DNA from: Bacillota bacterium
GTDB lineage: Bacteria > Bacillota > Clostridia > Lachnospirales > Lachnospiraceae
Direction: 5' to 3'
Length of the DNA stretch: 64,000 nucleotides
Assembly (NCBI GenBank): GCA_023436225.1
Contig: JAEZKA010000056.1
Span: 62,001-126,000 of the forward strand
Position numbers and translations under genes: made by a program. Shown here in pieces: positions 43,051-52,484 of this stretch. How positions within the stretch are numbered: position 1 is the first letter of the stretch; each line of letters starts with the position of its first letter. Below the pieces are notes generated by a model that did no database searches, was not told the origin of the DNA, and saw only the letters and a program-made list of their open reading frames with translations.

Positions 43051-45159
43051 CTATTGAATCTCCTTCAAATATACTGCAACTGCTCTCCAATTACCATTAG
43101 AATGGTATACCAGTTTTCCAGCTTCTAGGTTTATATCACAATCAGTATCCGAATACACTTCTTTGATCTCATAATGATATCCTTCGGGAATTGTTATGAT
43201 TAATTCGTTCTCCATATTACCTTGGAATAGGTGATATACAGCATAGGCATCCCCTTGATCACCAATACGAAGAATTCCTTGCCAACCCTTAGGATTGCGA
43301 TAGCTCATGATTTCATTTCCATAATATAGAGTATAACCGTCCTTGATGATCGGTGCAATACTCTTATAGAAAGCAATACCGCGATCAATTGCATTCCATT
43401 GATCAGAGGATAATTCGGTTACATCTCCGGACAGACACATTCTTCCAAGAAATGTATTAATGATGGAATAGGCAATTCGCTGTATACTGTCCTCTTTTCG
43501 AATTACTGCCCAGATTTGGTTTTGTCTAGGAAGTATGGTCCTATGAAGATTCGCAGCAATAATCGGTATTTCCGGGCATTCGTGGGCGTCGGAAAAGGAT
43601 GCCATGCTTGAGACTCCCATCATCTTTGTTTCCAGTCTATGTCCACCGGACGCACAGTTCTCAATAATAATTCCCGGAATCTCCTGCTTGATGGTCTTTA
43701 CAAACTCAAAGGCTGCCTCCATGTTCTGCCGAAGGCCCTCTCCTAAGGACTCCGCACCATCGCATCCAATTCCGATCGTATCATTATAATCAATCTTTAT
43801 GTATTCAAATTGATATTTTTTGAGAGTACCGATTACCTTTTCCTTTAAATAGTTGATAACCCAGGGATCTCTCATATCCCAAAATCGTCTGCTCGCTGTG
43901 GTCAGCGTTACCCCATCACGCTTCAACAGATGATCCTCCTTGTTGTAAGCTTTTGCAGCAGAGCCCACATTTTCTATCTCAAACCAGATTCCCGGCTTCA
44001 TCCCTTTGGCTTTAATTGCCTTTACGGTCTTATCCAATCCATCAGGAAACAGATCACTAGAGACGTTATAATCTCCCATTGAGCTGTACCAGGGAACTCC
44101 TTCTTCCTTATACCAGCCACAGTCAATGACAAAGTATTCAAAGCCTTTTCCTTGGATGGCTTCTAATATATCACTGATATTCTCATGGGACGGACTACCC
44201 CAGGTAGTACAATATTCATTGAATATCACCGGCAGACCTTGTTCGCTTTCCGGCCCCTGATCCAGAACCTCCCTCAGGCAGGAAGTCATTCTCTGTGAGA
44301 TCTGATTGCACCCTCCGCCTTTACACACCGATAATATTGCCATCGGAGTGTTAAACAGTTCACCCGGATGGATTTCCTTCATCCAGTGGCCGAACTCTCG
44401 GTCAGCGATTCCTCCCGAGATAGAGATACCATCATCCATACGATAGATCTCCATCTGCCAGGAAGCATTATGTGCCAGCATGGCACCCCAGAAGACATCA
44501 TTTTCACTATCCTCAAGAATAAGACTGGGGAAATAATGATTCACAGGCATAGACCCCACCTGTCCAAAGCGTTCTGAGCGTACCGCATGCCCTCCCCAGG
44601 AAGGTTCCAGCTGTAATTCCTCTATTGTCTTGGTTTCCAGCCTTCCTTCCATGCTCCATACACTTCGGAATCGGTGAAGCTTCATTCTGTCATATCCGTC
44701 CCCAGAAAGCAATGGTGAGATACCACCCAGGGAAAAGCTGGATATCATCTCAAGCGTTACGGTCTGATTGCTTTGATTTTGGAAGGTATTATATACCTCA
44801 AGGTATTTGCTGCCTGTACTCCAGATTAGATAATGCTTTGCCTCATAGCCCCTATGATCCGATAAGGTTGTGCAGATCTCCACCCTATTGTTATTACGGA
44901 TGACATCTTGCTCCTTATATCGAAGCCCGGTGACCGACTCCCCCTGTCTCATACTGATTCCTCCAGAATATCCTCCCGGATAGGCATCTCCTACCAGCTT
45001 AAGCTGTAGGAGTGAGTCAATTCTTTGGTTTTTCTTACCCCATTCGCTAGTCCTTTCGGACTCCGGTACCATAATAAGCTCTACATTATCGGTTTCACTA
45101 TCGATATAATATTCGCATTTCATATCACCAAGAATATATTCCTTTAATAATGCAACCAT
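43051..45159 (-). CDS. Alpha-galactosidase, GH36
   Basis: 702 residues, the usual family length. An N-terminal beta-sandwich (about 1-300) precedes the catalytic TIM barrel and a C-terminal beta domain. The nucleophile Asp is in YIKIDYND (near residue 456), the acid/base Asp in SFSDAHE (near 523), and FVIDCGWY and PGIWFEIENVG mark barrel strands. No signal peptide, so it acts in the cytoplasm on imported raffinose- or melibiose-type oligosaccharides. The ribosome site is AAAGGAG. No transporter for the sugar is adjacent. Confidence 0.93.
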   Translation of the reverse strand: MVALLKEYILGDMKCEYYIDSETDNVELIMVPESERTSEWGKKNQRIDSLLQLKLVGDAYPGGYSGGISMRQGESVTGLRYKEQDVIRNNNRVEICTTLSDHRGYEAKHYLIWSTGSKYLEVYNTFQNQSNQTVTLEMISSFSLGGISPLLSGDGYDRMKLHRFRSVWSMEGRLETKTIEELQLEPSWGGHAVRSERFGQVGSMPVNHYFPSLILEDSENDVFWGAMLAHNASWQMEIYRMDDGISISGGIADREFGHWMKEIHPGELFNTPMAILSVCKGGGCNQISQRMTSCLREVLDQGPESEQGLPVIFNEYCTTWGSPSHENISDILEAIQGKGFEYFVIDCGWYKEEGVPWYSSMGDYNVSSDLFPDGLDKTVKAIKAKGMKPGIWFEIENVGSAAKAYNKEDHLLKRDGVTLTTASRRFWDMRDPWVINYLKEKVIGTLKKYQFEYIKIDYNDTIGIGCDGAESLGEGLRQNMEAAFEFVKTIKQEIPGIIIENCASGGHRLETKMMGVSSMASFSDAHECPEIPIIAANLHRTILPRQNQIWAVIRKEDSIQRIAYSIINTFLGRMCLSGDVTELSSDQWNAIDRGIAFYKSIAPIIKDGYTLYYGNEIMSYRNPKGWQGILRIGDQGDAYAVYHLFQGNMENELIITIPEGYHYEIKEVYSDTDCDINLEAGKLVYHSNGNWRAVAVYLKEIQ

Positions 45160-45509
45160 CTTCGTAGCTCTCCTTTCGTCTTTACTAAATCAACTACTAT
45201 ATCCTAATAAGTAGTTCTGCAAGGATTACACAGTTGTGATCCAAAACCGAAATAGCGCTTGCTGTCATTACGAGCTAGAAGGTGTCATGGTTTATCAGAA
45301 CTGTAATTATTATAACACTAATCTCAGTACAAAAGAAGAAATTATATCCAATCGAACCGAATTATGAAATAATTGATATTAATCGAAAAAAGTGTTATGC
45401 TACCTCAGTATATTATAATTTACTTGATAGATAGTAATAAAAGAATAACCCGATAAAAAGATATAAAGAAACGTATATGCTATTTTCAGAGATAAAGAGA
45501 GGTAACAAT
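45160..45509. other. Divergent intergenic region before the ABC-F gene
   Basis: 350 bases between GH36 and the ABC-F gene. A candidate promoter for the latter is at 45373-45401. No separate leader peptide frame was found in the last 100 bases; an ATG at 45477 is in frame with the gene. No clear operator is seen. Confidence 0.4.
45373..45401 (+). promoter_or_regulatory. Candidate promoter of the ABC-F gene
   Basis: TTGATA (45373-45378), a 17-base spacer and TATGCT (45396-45401). It would give a leader of about 100 bases. Confidence 0.45.
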
Positions 45510-47249
45510 ATGATAAAAGTAGATAATCTATCCTTCTCCTTTCCGCAGAAGGATTTGTTTCATAATATTTCGTTCACCATTGAAAATGGTCAGCATTGCG
45601 CTTTCATAGGATCAAGCGGCAGTGGAAAAAGTACTCTATTAGAGATTATTATAGATCCCGAACGGTATATATTCGATGGAGGCTTGGAGATTGCTCCTGA
45701 TTGCAGGATTGGATATGTAAGTCAGTTCTCCCGATTGGAGCAAGCAAAAGAAATAACTGTTTTTGAATATATTGCAGAGGATTTTATTAAGCTGCAGAAT
45801 GAATTGGCATCGATTTATACTGAGATGGAGATCACTACGGATATGGAGGCCTTACTTGAAAGGTATCAGCTTGTTTTAGATGCCTATCAGGCAGTTGGCG
45901 GGGATGATTATGAGCAAAACATTAAGCGAAAACTAAATACAGCAAATCTTGGCAGGCTTGAAAAATTAATGGTATCCAGTCTTAGTGGTGGAGAGTTCAA
46001 GCTGATTCAAGTGATTAAGGAGATGTTAACCGGTCCCGATTTAATCATTATGGACGAGCCCGACGTCTTCTTAGATTTTGAGAACCTTAATTCTCTGAAA
46101 AATCTGATCAATTCACACAAAGGAACCATGCTGATCATTACGCACAACCGATATCTGCTCAATCATTGCTTTAATAAGATACTGCATCTTGAGAATAAGG
46201 AGCTTCAGGAGTTCGATGGTAGATATATTGATTATAATTTCTCATTACTTTTAAAGAAAATTGAATTGCAGGAGCTTGCAATTGCCGATAATGAAGAACT
46301 CGAGAGAAATGAGAAGCTAATTAATAAGCTAAGAAATACTGCAAGTGTCTTTACAGAGGCATCCAGAGGTAAATCCCTAAAGGCCAGAATAAAAATCAAG
46401 GAAAGACTGGAGGCACGCAGAATCAAAGCACCCTTCGTAGAAATCAAGCAGCCGATCATCCAATTCAATATTGAGAATGAAATCGATGAAGCCACCATTC
46501 TAACAGTCAAAGATTACCGTGTTGCCTTCGATGAAATCCTTCTGGAACAAGTCAACATCGAGATAAATTCAAATGATAAAGTAGCACTGATCGGAGCAAA
46601 CGGCACCGGAAAGACTACCTTACTCCGTGACATTTATAAGAACAATCATAGCTCTATTAAGATCAACGATACCATTAAGGTAGCGTATTTATCTCAGCTC
46701 AACAGCGAAATACTTAATGAGTCGAATACGATACTGGATGAGTTTCTGGATAGTGGGTTCAAAACGAATGATGAGGTTGCAGCACATCTGATGAACTATG
46801 GTTTCGAAGAAGAGGATCTTCGCCAAACAATCAGTTCTCTGTCCGGTGGTGAGAAGAATTTATTACAGCTGGCTAAAGTTGCTGCCCGTAAAGCAGACCT
46901 GTTGCTTTTAGATGAGCCAACAAGCCATCTGGACACCTACGCACAATTAGCACTGGAAAAATCCATAAGCGATTACAAAGGTGCGGTGTTCATGATTTCT
47001 CATGATTTCTATTCCATTGTAAACTGTATGGATTATGTATTAATCATTGAAGATAAGACGATTCGAAAAATGAGTATTCGAAAGTTCAGAAAGATGATCT
47101 ATGCAAATCATTTTGATCGCGACTATCTAGAAATTGAGCAAAAGAAAAAAGATATTGAAACGAAAATAGCAGTAGCTTTAAAGGATTCTGATGTCGAACT
47201 TGCTAAGGATTTGTCAGAAGAGCTGGAAGAGCTGATCAAACTGCTGTAA
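45510..47249 (+). CDS. ABC-F family ATPase
   Basis: 579 residues from the ATG at 45510, which has AGAGGT upstream. There are two ATPase domains with no membrane segments: Walker A GSSGSGKSTL and GANGTGKTTL, signatures SLSGGEFKL and SLSGGEKNL, Walker B LIIMDEPDVFLD and LLLLDEPTSHLD. A charged linker lies between them (about 225-320), and a Glu/Lys-rich coiled tail ends the protein. ABC-F proteins act on the ribosome in translation or antibiotic protection. Nothing here separates these roles. The first Walker B has DVFLD in place of the usual TNHLD. Confidence 0.9.
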   Translation: MIKVDNLSFSFPQKDLFHNISFTIENGQHCAFIGSSGSGKSTLLEIIIDPERYIFDGGLEIAPDCRIGYVSQFSRLEQAKEITVFEYIAEDFIKLQNELASIYTEMEITTDMEALLERYQLVLDAYQAVGGDDYEQNIKRKLNTANLGRLEKLMVSSLSGGEFKLIQVIKEMLTGPDLIIMDEPDVFLDFENLNSLKNLINSHKGTMLIITHNRYLLNHCFNKILHLENKELQEFDGRYIDYNFSLLLKKIELQELAIADNEELERNEKLINKLRNTASVFTEASRGKSLKARIKIKERLEARRIKAPFVEIKQPIIQFNIENEIDEATILTVKDYRVAFDEILLEQVNIEINSNDKVALIGANGTGKTTLLRDIYKNNHSSIKINDTIKVAYLSQLNSEILNESNTILDEFLDSGFKTNDEVAAHLMNYGFEEEDLRQTISSLSGGEKNLLQLAKVAARKADLLLLDEPTSHLDTYAQLALEKSISDYKGAVFMISHDFYSIVNCMDYVLIIEDKTIRKMSIRKFRKMIYANHFDRDYLEIEQKKKDIETKIAVALKDSDVELAKDLSEELEELIKLL

Positions 47250-47435
47250 TTATATCCTGAACCATATACGATTGCCAAAAGCAGAGGCTATGATGACCAA
47301 TCAGTCATATCCCTCTGACCCATGAGAACCCCTCCCAAAGAATTGATACCGTTTACTTGAAATCCATCGCCTGGGTAAATCACTGTTTCAATTCACTTAT
47401 CTTTTGATTAATCCTATTACGAACCCGAATGCAGA

Positions 47436-47690
47436 ATGTTGGGTCTTTCGGATACTGTAGAAAACAATGAGTTAATATTTGGAACACCGGAGCAAATAGA
47501 AATACAAAGAGGTATCTACGAAGAACATAATGCAGCGGCGCTAGGCCTGTATTTTTCCAGAGCCTTTAATCAATTTACTACCTTTCTCCAAAACATTGGA
47601 GAGCAGAAAATAAAATCAAGCAATCGCCATAATACCAGAACACTTGATATCGCAAGTCATATTGTTGTAAATGAATCAATAAAAAAGTAA
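47436..47690 (+). CDS. Small orphan protein or gene remnant
   Basis: 84 codons with no recognised domain and a weak start context. The centre (about 20-55) looks like an amphipathic helix rich in Glu and Phe. A hairpin terminator follows directly, which favours a transcribed unit. It may be the truncated end of a larger gene. Low confidence that it makes a functional protein. Confidence 0.3.
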   Translation: MLGLSDTVENNELIFGTPEQIEIQRGIYEEHNAAALGLYFSRAFNQFTTFLQNIGEQKIKSSNRHNTRTLDIASHIVVNESIKK

Positions 47691-47693
47691 TAC

Positions 47694-47733
47694 AAAACCG
47701 CCCATGTGCCAACTACGGACCATGCGCGGTTTT
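47694..47733. terminator. Bidirectional terminator between convergent genes
   Basis: AAAACCGC (47694-47701) pairs with GCGGTTTT (47726-47733), with an inner CATG/CATG pair. T-runs lie on both sides. The convergent mutT-like stop is at 47736. Confidence 0.75.
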
Positions 47734-47735
47734 TA

Positions 47736-48128
47736 CTAATTCCATTCCTTTTTTATAAGCTTCTCTATTAATTCCACATCAGCCGGTAACCAATTCACAC
47801 TGGCTAATTCGTCTTTCCTTAACCATCTGGCTGCCTCGTGTTCTTTTAATACCAACTTACCGGATATTATTTTGCAAAGAAAGCAGTGCATAACAAGATG
47901 GAACTGCGGATAGTCATATTCCACTGTCTCTATTCGTTCTCCGACATCGATCAGCATATCTAGTTCCTCTTCTATCTCACGGACCAAGGCCTCCTCTTTC
48001 GTCTCCCCTTCTTCCAGCTTACCACCCGGGAATTCCCAAAAACCTTTCCATTCACCATAGCCCCGCTGCGTTACTAAAATACGATCTTCCTGCTTGATTA
48101 TTGCTGCGACCACTTCGATTGTCTTCAT
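47736..48128 (-). CDS. MutT-type Nudix hydrolase (8-oxo-dGTP diphosphatase)
   Basis: 130 residues filled by one Nudix domain. The Nudix box is GGKLEEGETKEEALVREIEE followed by EL, with all catalytic Glu/Arg positions present. The upstream QRGYGEWKGFWEFPGG and the length are typical of MutT proteins that sanitise oxidised dGTP. The start has AAAGGG upstream. It is monocistronic and cytoplasmic. Confidence 0.88.
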   Translation of the reverse strand: MKTIEVVAAIIKQEDRILVTQRGYGEWKGFWEFPGGKLEEGETKEEALVREIEEELDMLIDVGERIETVEYDYPQFHLVMHCFLCKIISGKLVLKEHEAARWLRKDELASVNWLPADVELIEKLIKKEWN

Positions 48129-48338
48129 TTTATTCCCTTTCGTATATTAAAGAATCCTCTGACTCTTCAACCCGTTTTTATTGAATTATACTCGTTAAAT
48201 CCTACTTCTCTATCTTCAGCTCCGGGTAATCCGTATTCTACTTAACAGATATAACATATTCTCTGTTCCCTTACACATAGAACTTTTTTCACTTACTGTC
48301 ATATGATAATTATAGATTAATCCTTCCCGAGGTGCTCC

Positions 48339-49664
48339 ATGTTAATCCATACAGTGCAACCAAATGAGACAATTTACTCCATTGCAGAGAAGTATGGTAT
48401 CTCTACAGTAAAGCTTATGGCCGATAACCAAATCCTTGATCCCGGAAGACTGGTGGTCGGCGAAAGCCTTGCAGTTTTGCTTCCTGAGGAGACCTATATC
48501 GTTCGCTATGGAGATAGCTTAGAAAAGATTGCAGCTTCTCATGGTGTCTCTGTTATGCAATTACTGCGCAATAATCCTCAGCTTTCAGATAGATTATATA
48601 TTTATCCCGGCGAAGAGTTAATCATCCGCTTTACTGATGATATATCTACGATACTTACGACCAACGGATATGCATTTCCTTTTATCAACAGTGAGGTTCT
48701 GAGAAAGACCTTACCCTACCTTACCTATCTTACTATCTTCTATTATAGAATAACGAAAGAAGGAGACATCGTCAATATCGATGACCAAGAATTGATCAAT
48801 ACAGCAAAGCTTTATGGCGTAGCACCCATTATGTGCATATCGGCAATCACAGCGACCGGAGATGCCGATGTGGATGCAGCCCATAGTATCCTTATGAACA
48901 AAGAAAGTCAAGAAAAACTAATCATTCGAGTTTTGGATAACATGAAGGCCAAGGGTTATTACGGCCTTAATATAGACATGCAAAATGTTTTACAGGAGTA
49001 CAGGGAGCTGTATGTTAGCTTCATCGCAAATATTTCCGACCGTGTAAGACAGGAGGGATATTACGTAAACGTTACTCTGACCCCACGTACCTTTCTAACC
49101 GGAACGGATATCATGTACCAGGGACCTGAATATGCCACTGTCGGTGAGCTGACCGACGGTACTATGCTGTTATCCTATGAGTGGGGTCATGCCCATAGCC
49201 CTCAACCCGCCCTGCCTTTAGCACAAGTAAGAGTATTCCTTGATTATATCACCACACAAATCCCGGCTGATAAGCTTAGCCTCGGAATTCCTATCATCGG
49301 CTATATCTGGCAGCTTCCTTTTCATCCGGATACTTCCTTAGCCAACGCTATTACCCATAATTCAGCTCTTACCTTAGCCAGTGATGTTGGAGCAATAATC
49401 CAGCGTGATGCAGCTTCAGAAGCTCCATATTTTCAATATACTATTAATGATAACGAGTATATTGTATGGTTTCGTGATGTCAGAAGTATCGCTGCTCTTT
49501 TGGACCTAGTAGTTGAATATGGTCTTGAAGGAGTTGGAATTTGGCATATCATGCAATTTGCTTCGGGCCTTTGGCTATATATCAACGTGAAATTTGATAT
49601 AAGAAAAGTAATATGTAAGATAATAGATCACCGTTTTTACTTAAGAAAATCACTCTTTTCTTAA
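48339..49664 (+). CDS. LysM-GH18 spore-germination-type protein with altered catalytic motif
   Basis: 441 residues. Two LysM domains lie at about 2-48 and 51-97, followed by a GH18 barrel (about 105-410) of the YaaH/SleL kind (SLGIPIIGYIWQLPF, EGVGIWHI). There is no signal peptide, as is usual for spore cortex-lytic proteins of this family. The GH18 motif DGxDxDxE reads YGLNIDMQ here: the catalytic Glu is Gln215 (CAA at 48981-48983). It may therefore bind but not cut peptidoglycan. The last 25 residues are basic and unusual. Next genes on the strand: methyltransferase-TPR, deacetylase, SpoIID-like. Confidence 0.85.
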   Translation: MLIHTVQPNETIYSIAEKYGISTVKLMADNQILDPGRLVVGESLAVLLPEETYIVRYGDSLEKIAASHGVSVMQLLRNNPQLSDRLYIYPGEELIIRFTDDISTILTTNGYAFPFINSEVLRKTLPYLTYLTIFYYRITKEGDIVNIDDQELINTAKLYGVAPIMCISAITATGDADVDAAHSILMNKESQEKLIIRVLDNMKAKGYYGLNIDMQNVLQEYRELYVSFIANISDRVRQEGYYVNVTLTPRTFLTGTDIMYQGPEYATVGELTDGTMLLSYEWGHAHSPQPALPLAQVRVFLDYITTQIPADKLSLGIPIIGYIWQLPFHPDTSLANAITHNSALTLASDVGAIIQRDAASEAPYFQYTINDNEYIVWFRDVRSIAALLDLVVEYGLEGVGIWHIMQFASGLWLYINVKFDIRKVICKIIDHRFYLRKSLFS

Positions 49665-49774
49665 GAATAATAAAATAGTTTTTTAGATGCATCTGCTGTA
49701 TAATATAGTACCGGGCTAGATTGGAAGCACCGTCCCACTAGCCTTTAATGTGCATAATATCAGGAGGAATTGAT

Positions 49775-51409
49775 GTGGCAAAGATAGTGAAGAAGAACAC
49801 TCAAAATAAATCAGAGAACATTAGTGAGTTAACAAACTCTAAGGTTATCCTTGAAGCGGACATGCCTTTATCGAAATCCATGGTATGGAAGCTGCAGGCA
49901 GACTTCTATGCGAATCAGGGTCCGGAAGCATGGATTAAAGGAATAGTACCGCAATACATCACAACAAATCCCTATATTGCGAATCTATATGCAAAGACAG
50001 TGTTTGGATATTGTAGAGATATCGTTTCTTGTGAAAGCTATGATAAGAATTCTACCATATATATCTTAGAGCTTGCGGCAGGCGTTGGGCGGTTTACCTA
50101 TACATTTCTCAAGAGATTCTTACATCTTCTTGAGCATTCTTCTATGAAGGAGCTGAAGTTTAAATATATCATAACGGATTTTGCTGAGCGTAACGTAACC
50201 TATTGGCTCAATCACAGCTATCTTAAGCCCTATTTCGAAAAGGGCCTGCTTGACTGTGCTACCTTCGATATGACAAGGGATGAAGAGCTTCATTTGCGAT
50301 ACAGCGGTAATATGATAAAAGCCGGCGAGCAAGATAACCCTCTTATCCTATTCGCTAACTATACCTTTGACAGTCTTCCTCAAGATACCTTCTATGTAAA
50401 TGAGGGTATACTCCAGGAAGGCCTAATTACCATAACATCAAAGGGAGAACAGATTGACCCGAAGGATCAATCCATTCTGGCAGGCATCGATTATGATTAT
50501 AGGGACAGGCCTATCGAGGCGGTAGGATATTATGAAGAAAGCAATCTGAATGACATCCTTCTTTATTATAAAGCAAATCTTTTGGATACTGCCTTTTCCA
50601 TACCGATTGCTGCCCTACGATGTATTGATCGGTTGAGAAAGCTGTTCAACGATGATATCCTTCTACTATCCACGGATAAAGGCTATCGAAATATCTCCTC
50701 ACTGCAGGGCATTTACCATCCATTTCTGTCGAAGCACGGCTCTATATCCCTTACCGTGAACTTTCACGCATTGGAACTATATTTTAACAGTCTTGGTGGA
50801 AGTGCAATGCATAGCCTCTATGAGCATGAAAATGTCACGATGTCGTTATTCTTACTAAGTAATCGCTCCCATGGTTTTATTGAGACTACACTGGCTTATC
50901 AGGAGATTATTGAAGGCATTGGACCAGATGATTTCTACGTGATTAAGAAAGCGGTGGTACCGCATAATCCGTCACTAACCACCAAGGAATTATTAACCTT
51001 TTTAAGATATACGGTTTGGGATGCGAGAACCTTCCTGGAATTATATAATACACTGTTAGAGCGTATCTCGGAGGAGGAAAATTTCCCCAAGGATGAACTA
51101 ATCACCATTCTGCATCAAGTGTGGGAGCATTATTTTCCGATTGGAGAAGAGGGGGATCTGTCCTACTGTATCGGTTCCTTATTCGGCTATTTTGGATGTG
51201 ATCATGACGCCATAAGGTTGTACCTAACCTCCTTGGAATTTTACGGCGAAGACCCTGCTATATACTACGAGCTTGCACTCTGCCATTACAATCTGCAGGA
51301 GTTTGATAAAGCTTTGGATTATATCGACCAATCCCTCTTACTAGACCCTGAATTTGATGATAGCCATAAGCTAAAGGGATTAATCGAAGTAATAAAAATG
51401 AATGAATAG
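49775..51409 (+). CDS. SAM-dependent methyltransferase-like protein with C-terminal TPR
   Basis: 544 residues starting at a GTG (49775) with AGGAGG seven bases upstream; an ATG 27 bases earlier lacks a ribosome site. A Rossmann-type motif ILELAAGVGRFTYTFL (near residues 92-107), a later ITDFAERN and an FANYTFDSLPQD segment resemble class I methyltransferases. The C-terminal part has at least one TPR pair (YYELALCHYNLQEFDKALDY, near 505-525). No membrane segment. The substrate is unknown; the TPR may recruit a protein partner. Neighbours suggest an envelope or spore connection, but this is weak. Confidence 0.65.
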   Translation: MAKIVKKNTQNKSENISELTNSKVILEADMPLSKSMVWKLQADFYANQGPEAWIKGIVPQYITTNPYIANLYAKTVFGYCRDIVSCESYDKNSTIYILELAAGVGRFTYTFLKRFLHLLEHSSMKELKFKYIITDFAERNVTYWLNHSYLKPYFEKGLLDCATFDMTRDEELHLRYSGNMIKAGEQDNPLILFANYTFDSLPQDTFYVNEGILQEGLITITSKGEQIDPKDQSILAGIDYDYRDRPIEAVGYYEESNLNDILLYYKANLLDTAFSIPIAALRCIDRLRKLFNDDILLLSTDKGYRNISSLQGIYHPFLSKHGSISLTVNFHALELYFNSLGGSAMHSLYEHENVTMSLFLLSNRSHGFIETTLAYQEIIEGIGPDDFYVIKKAVVPHNPSLTTKELLTFLRYTVWDARTFLELYNTLLERISEEENFPKDELITILHQVWEHYFPIGEEGDLSYCIGSLFGYFGCDHDAIRLYLTSLEFYGEDPAIYYELALCHYNLQEFDKALDYIDQSLLLDPEFDDSHKLKGLIEVIKMNE

Positions 51410-51456
51410 CAAAAGTCTGTCTCTTGCACTTTTTACCAACTTGGAATATCATAATA

Positions 51457-51491
51457 CAATAGAGTGTATGCTTCGTAAGATTTCTATTGTC
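51457..51491. repeat. Hairpin related to the one at 37937
   Basis: ACAATAGA (51457-51464) and TCTATTGT (51484-51491) enclose 19 bases with GTATGCTTCGTA, similar to the loop GTACGCTCTGCGAA at 37951. It lies between the methyltransferase and deacetylase genes. Confidence 0.55.
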
Positions 51492-51550
51492 ATAATAATA
51501 AACTGCCATTTTGATGGTAGATGATACTGATCCGATAGGAGGACAAATTA

Positions 51551-52390
51551 ATGAGCAGCTTGTTTATGAGGTTTCCCGGCAATAAAGCCAAGGCCCTGAC
51601 ACTAAGCTATGATGACGGTGTTGAGCAGGATATTAGGCTGATATCCATTTTAAGTAATCATGGTATTAAGTGCACCTTTAATATTAATTCCGGCTTATTC
51701 TCACCAGAGGGTACTGAATTTGAAAAGGGACAAATTCATCGCAGATTATCTGAAAAGGATGCAATAAAATTATATAAGGCTTCAGGGCATGAGGTTGCGG
51801 TTCACGGGTTGACCCATCCCTATTTAGAACAGCTTCCTTCCAATATAGCAGCCTATGAGATTATCCAGGACAGGAAGAATCTAGAGCATTTATTTGGTAC
51901 TATCATAAGGGGTATGGCTTATCCTTTTGGAACCTTTAGCGATGAAGTAGTAGCTATATTAAAGGCCGCCGGTATCGTATATTCCAGAACGGTAATGGAC
52001 ACGGAGGATTTTAGGTTACCTACCGACTGGCTCAGACTTCCGGCTACCTGCCATCACAAAAATCCGAAGCTTAACGCACTTACGGACCGCTTCTTAACGC
52101 AGTCCCCTAAGTCGGCTCCCTGGTTATTCTATCTCTGGGGACACAGCTATGAGTTTGAAGCCGATAATAACTGGAATGTAATCGAAGAATTCGCAGAGAG
52201 AATCGGTGGCAGAGAAGACATCTGGTATGCAACGAATATCGAAATCTATGATTATATGGAGGCTTACCAGAGACTCCTATTCAGTGTAGAGGCATCAATC
52301 GTACATAATCCGACGGCTATCACTTTATTCTTTGAGTATGACCATCGATCCTATGAAATCAAACCCGGCACTACCCTCCGGTTATCATAA
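51551..52390 (+). CDS. Polysaccharide deacetylase (NodB-type, CE4)
   Basis: 279 residues. The metal motif is intact: catalytic Asp pair in LSYDDGVEQD (near residues 18-27) and HGLTH (HxxxH, near 80-84). GMAYPFGTF replaces the usual RPPxG motif. There is no signal peptide or membrane anchor, unlike secreted peptidoglycan deacetylases. The ribosome site AGGAGG is strong. CE4 enzymes remove acetyl groups from GlcNAc or MurNAc in glycans. The place between wall-related genes suggests action on peptidoglycan precursors or another N-acetyl glycan. Confidence 0.82.
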   Translation: MSSLFMRFPGNKAKALTLSYDDGVEQDIRLISILSNHGIKCTFNINSGLFSPEGTEFEKGQIHRRLSEKDAIKLYKASGHEVAVHGLTHPYLEQLPSNIAAYEIIQDRKNLEHLFGTIIRGMAYPFGTFSDEVVAILKAAGIVYSRTVMDTEDFRLPTDWLRLPATCHHKNPKLNALTDRFLTQSPKSAPWLFYLWGHSYEFEADNNWNVIEEFAERIGGREDIWYATNIEIYDYMEAYQRLLFSVEASIVHNPTAITLFFEYDHRSYEIKPGTTLRLS

Positions 52391-52484
52391 TGATCATAAA
52401 AAATCATTCTTAACATAAACCTCATTAATATTAATATAATATAACGATACGATGAGTGCAAATGTTTAGAATGGAGTATTCTTA

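Noticed and set aside
43051..43090. Overlap of the MATE and GH36 genes
   Set aside because: It arises only if the MATE protein starts at 43090. The ATG at 42997 has a proper ribosome site and matches the family's N-terminus.
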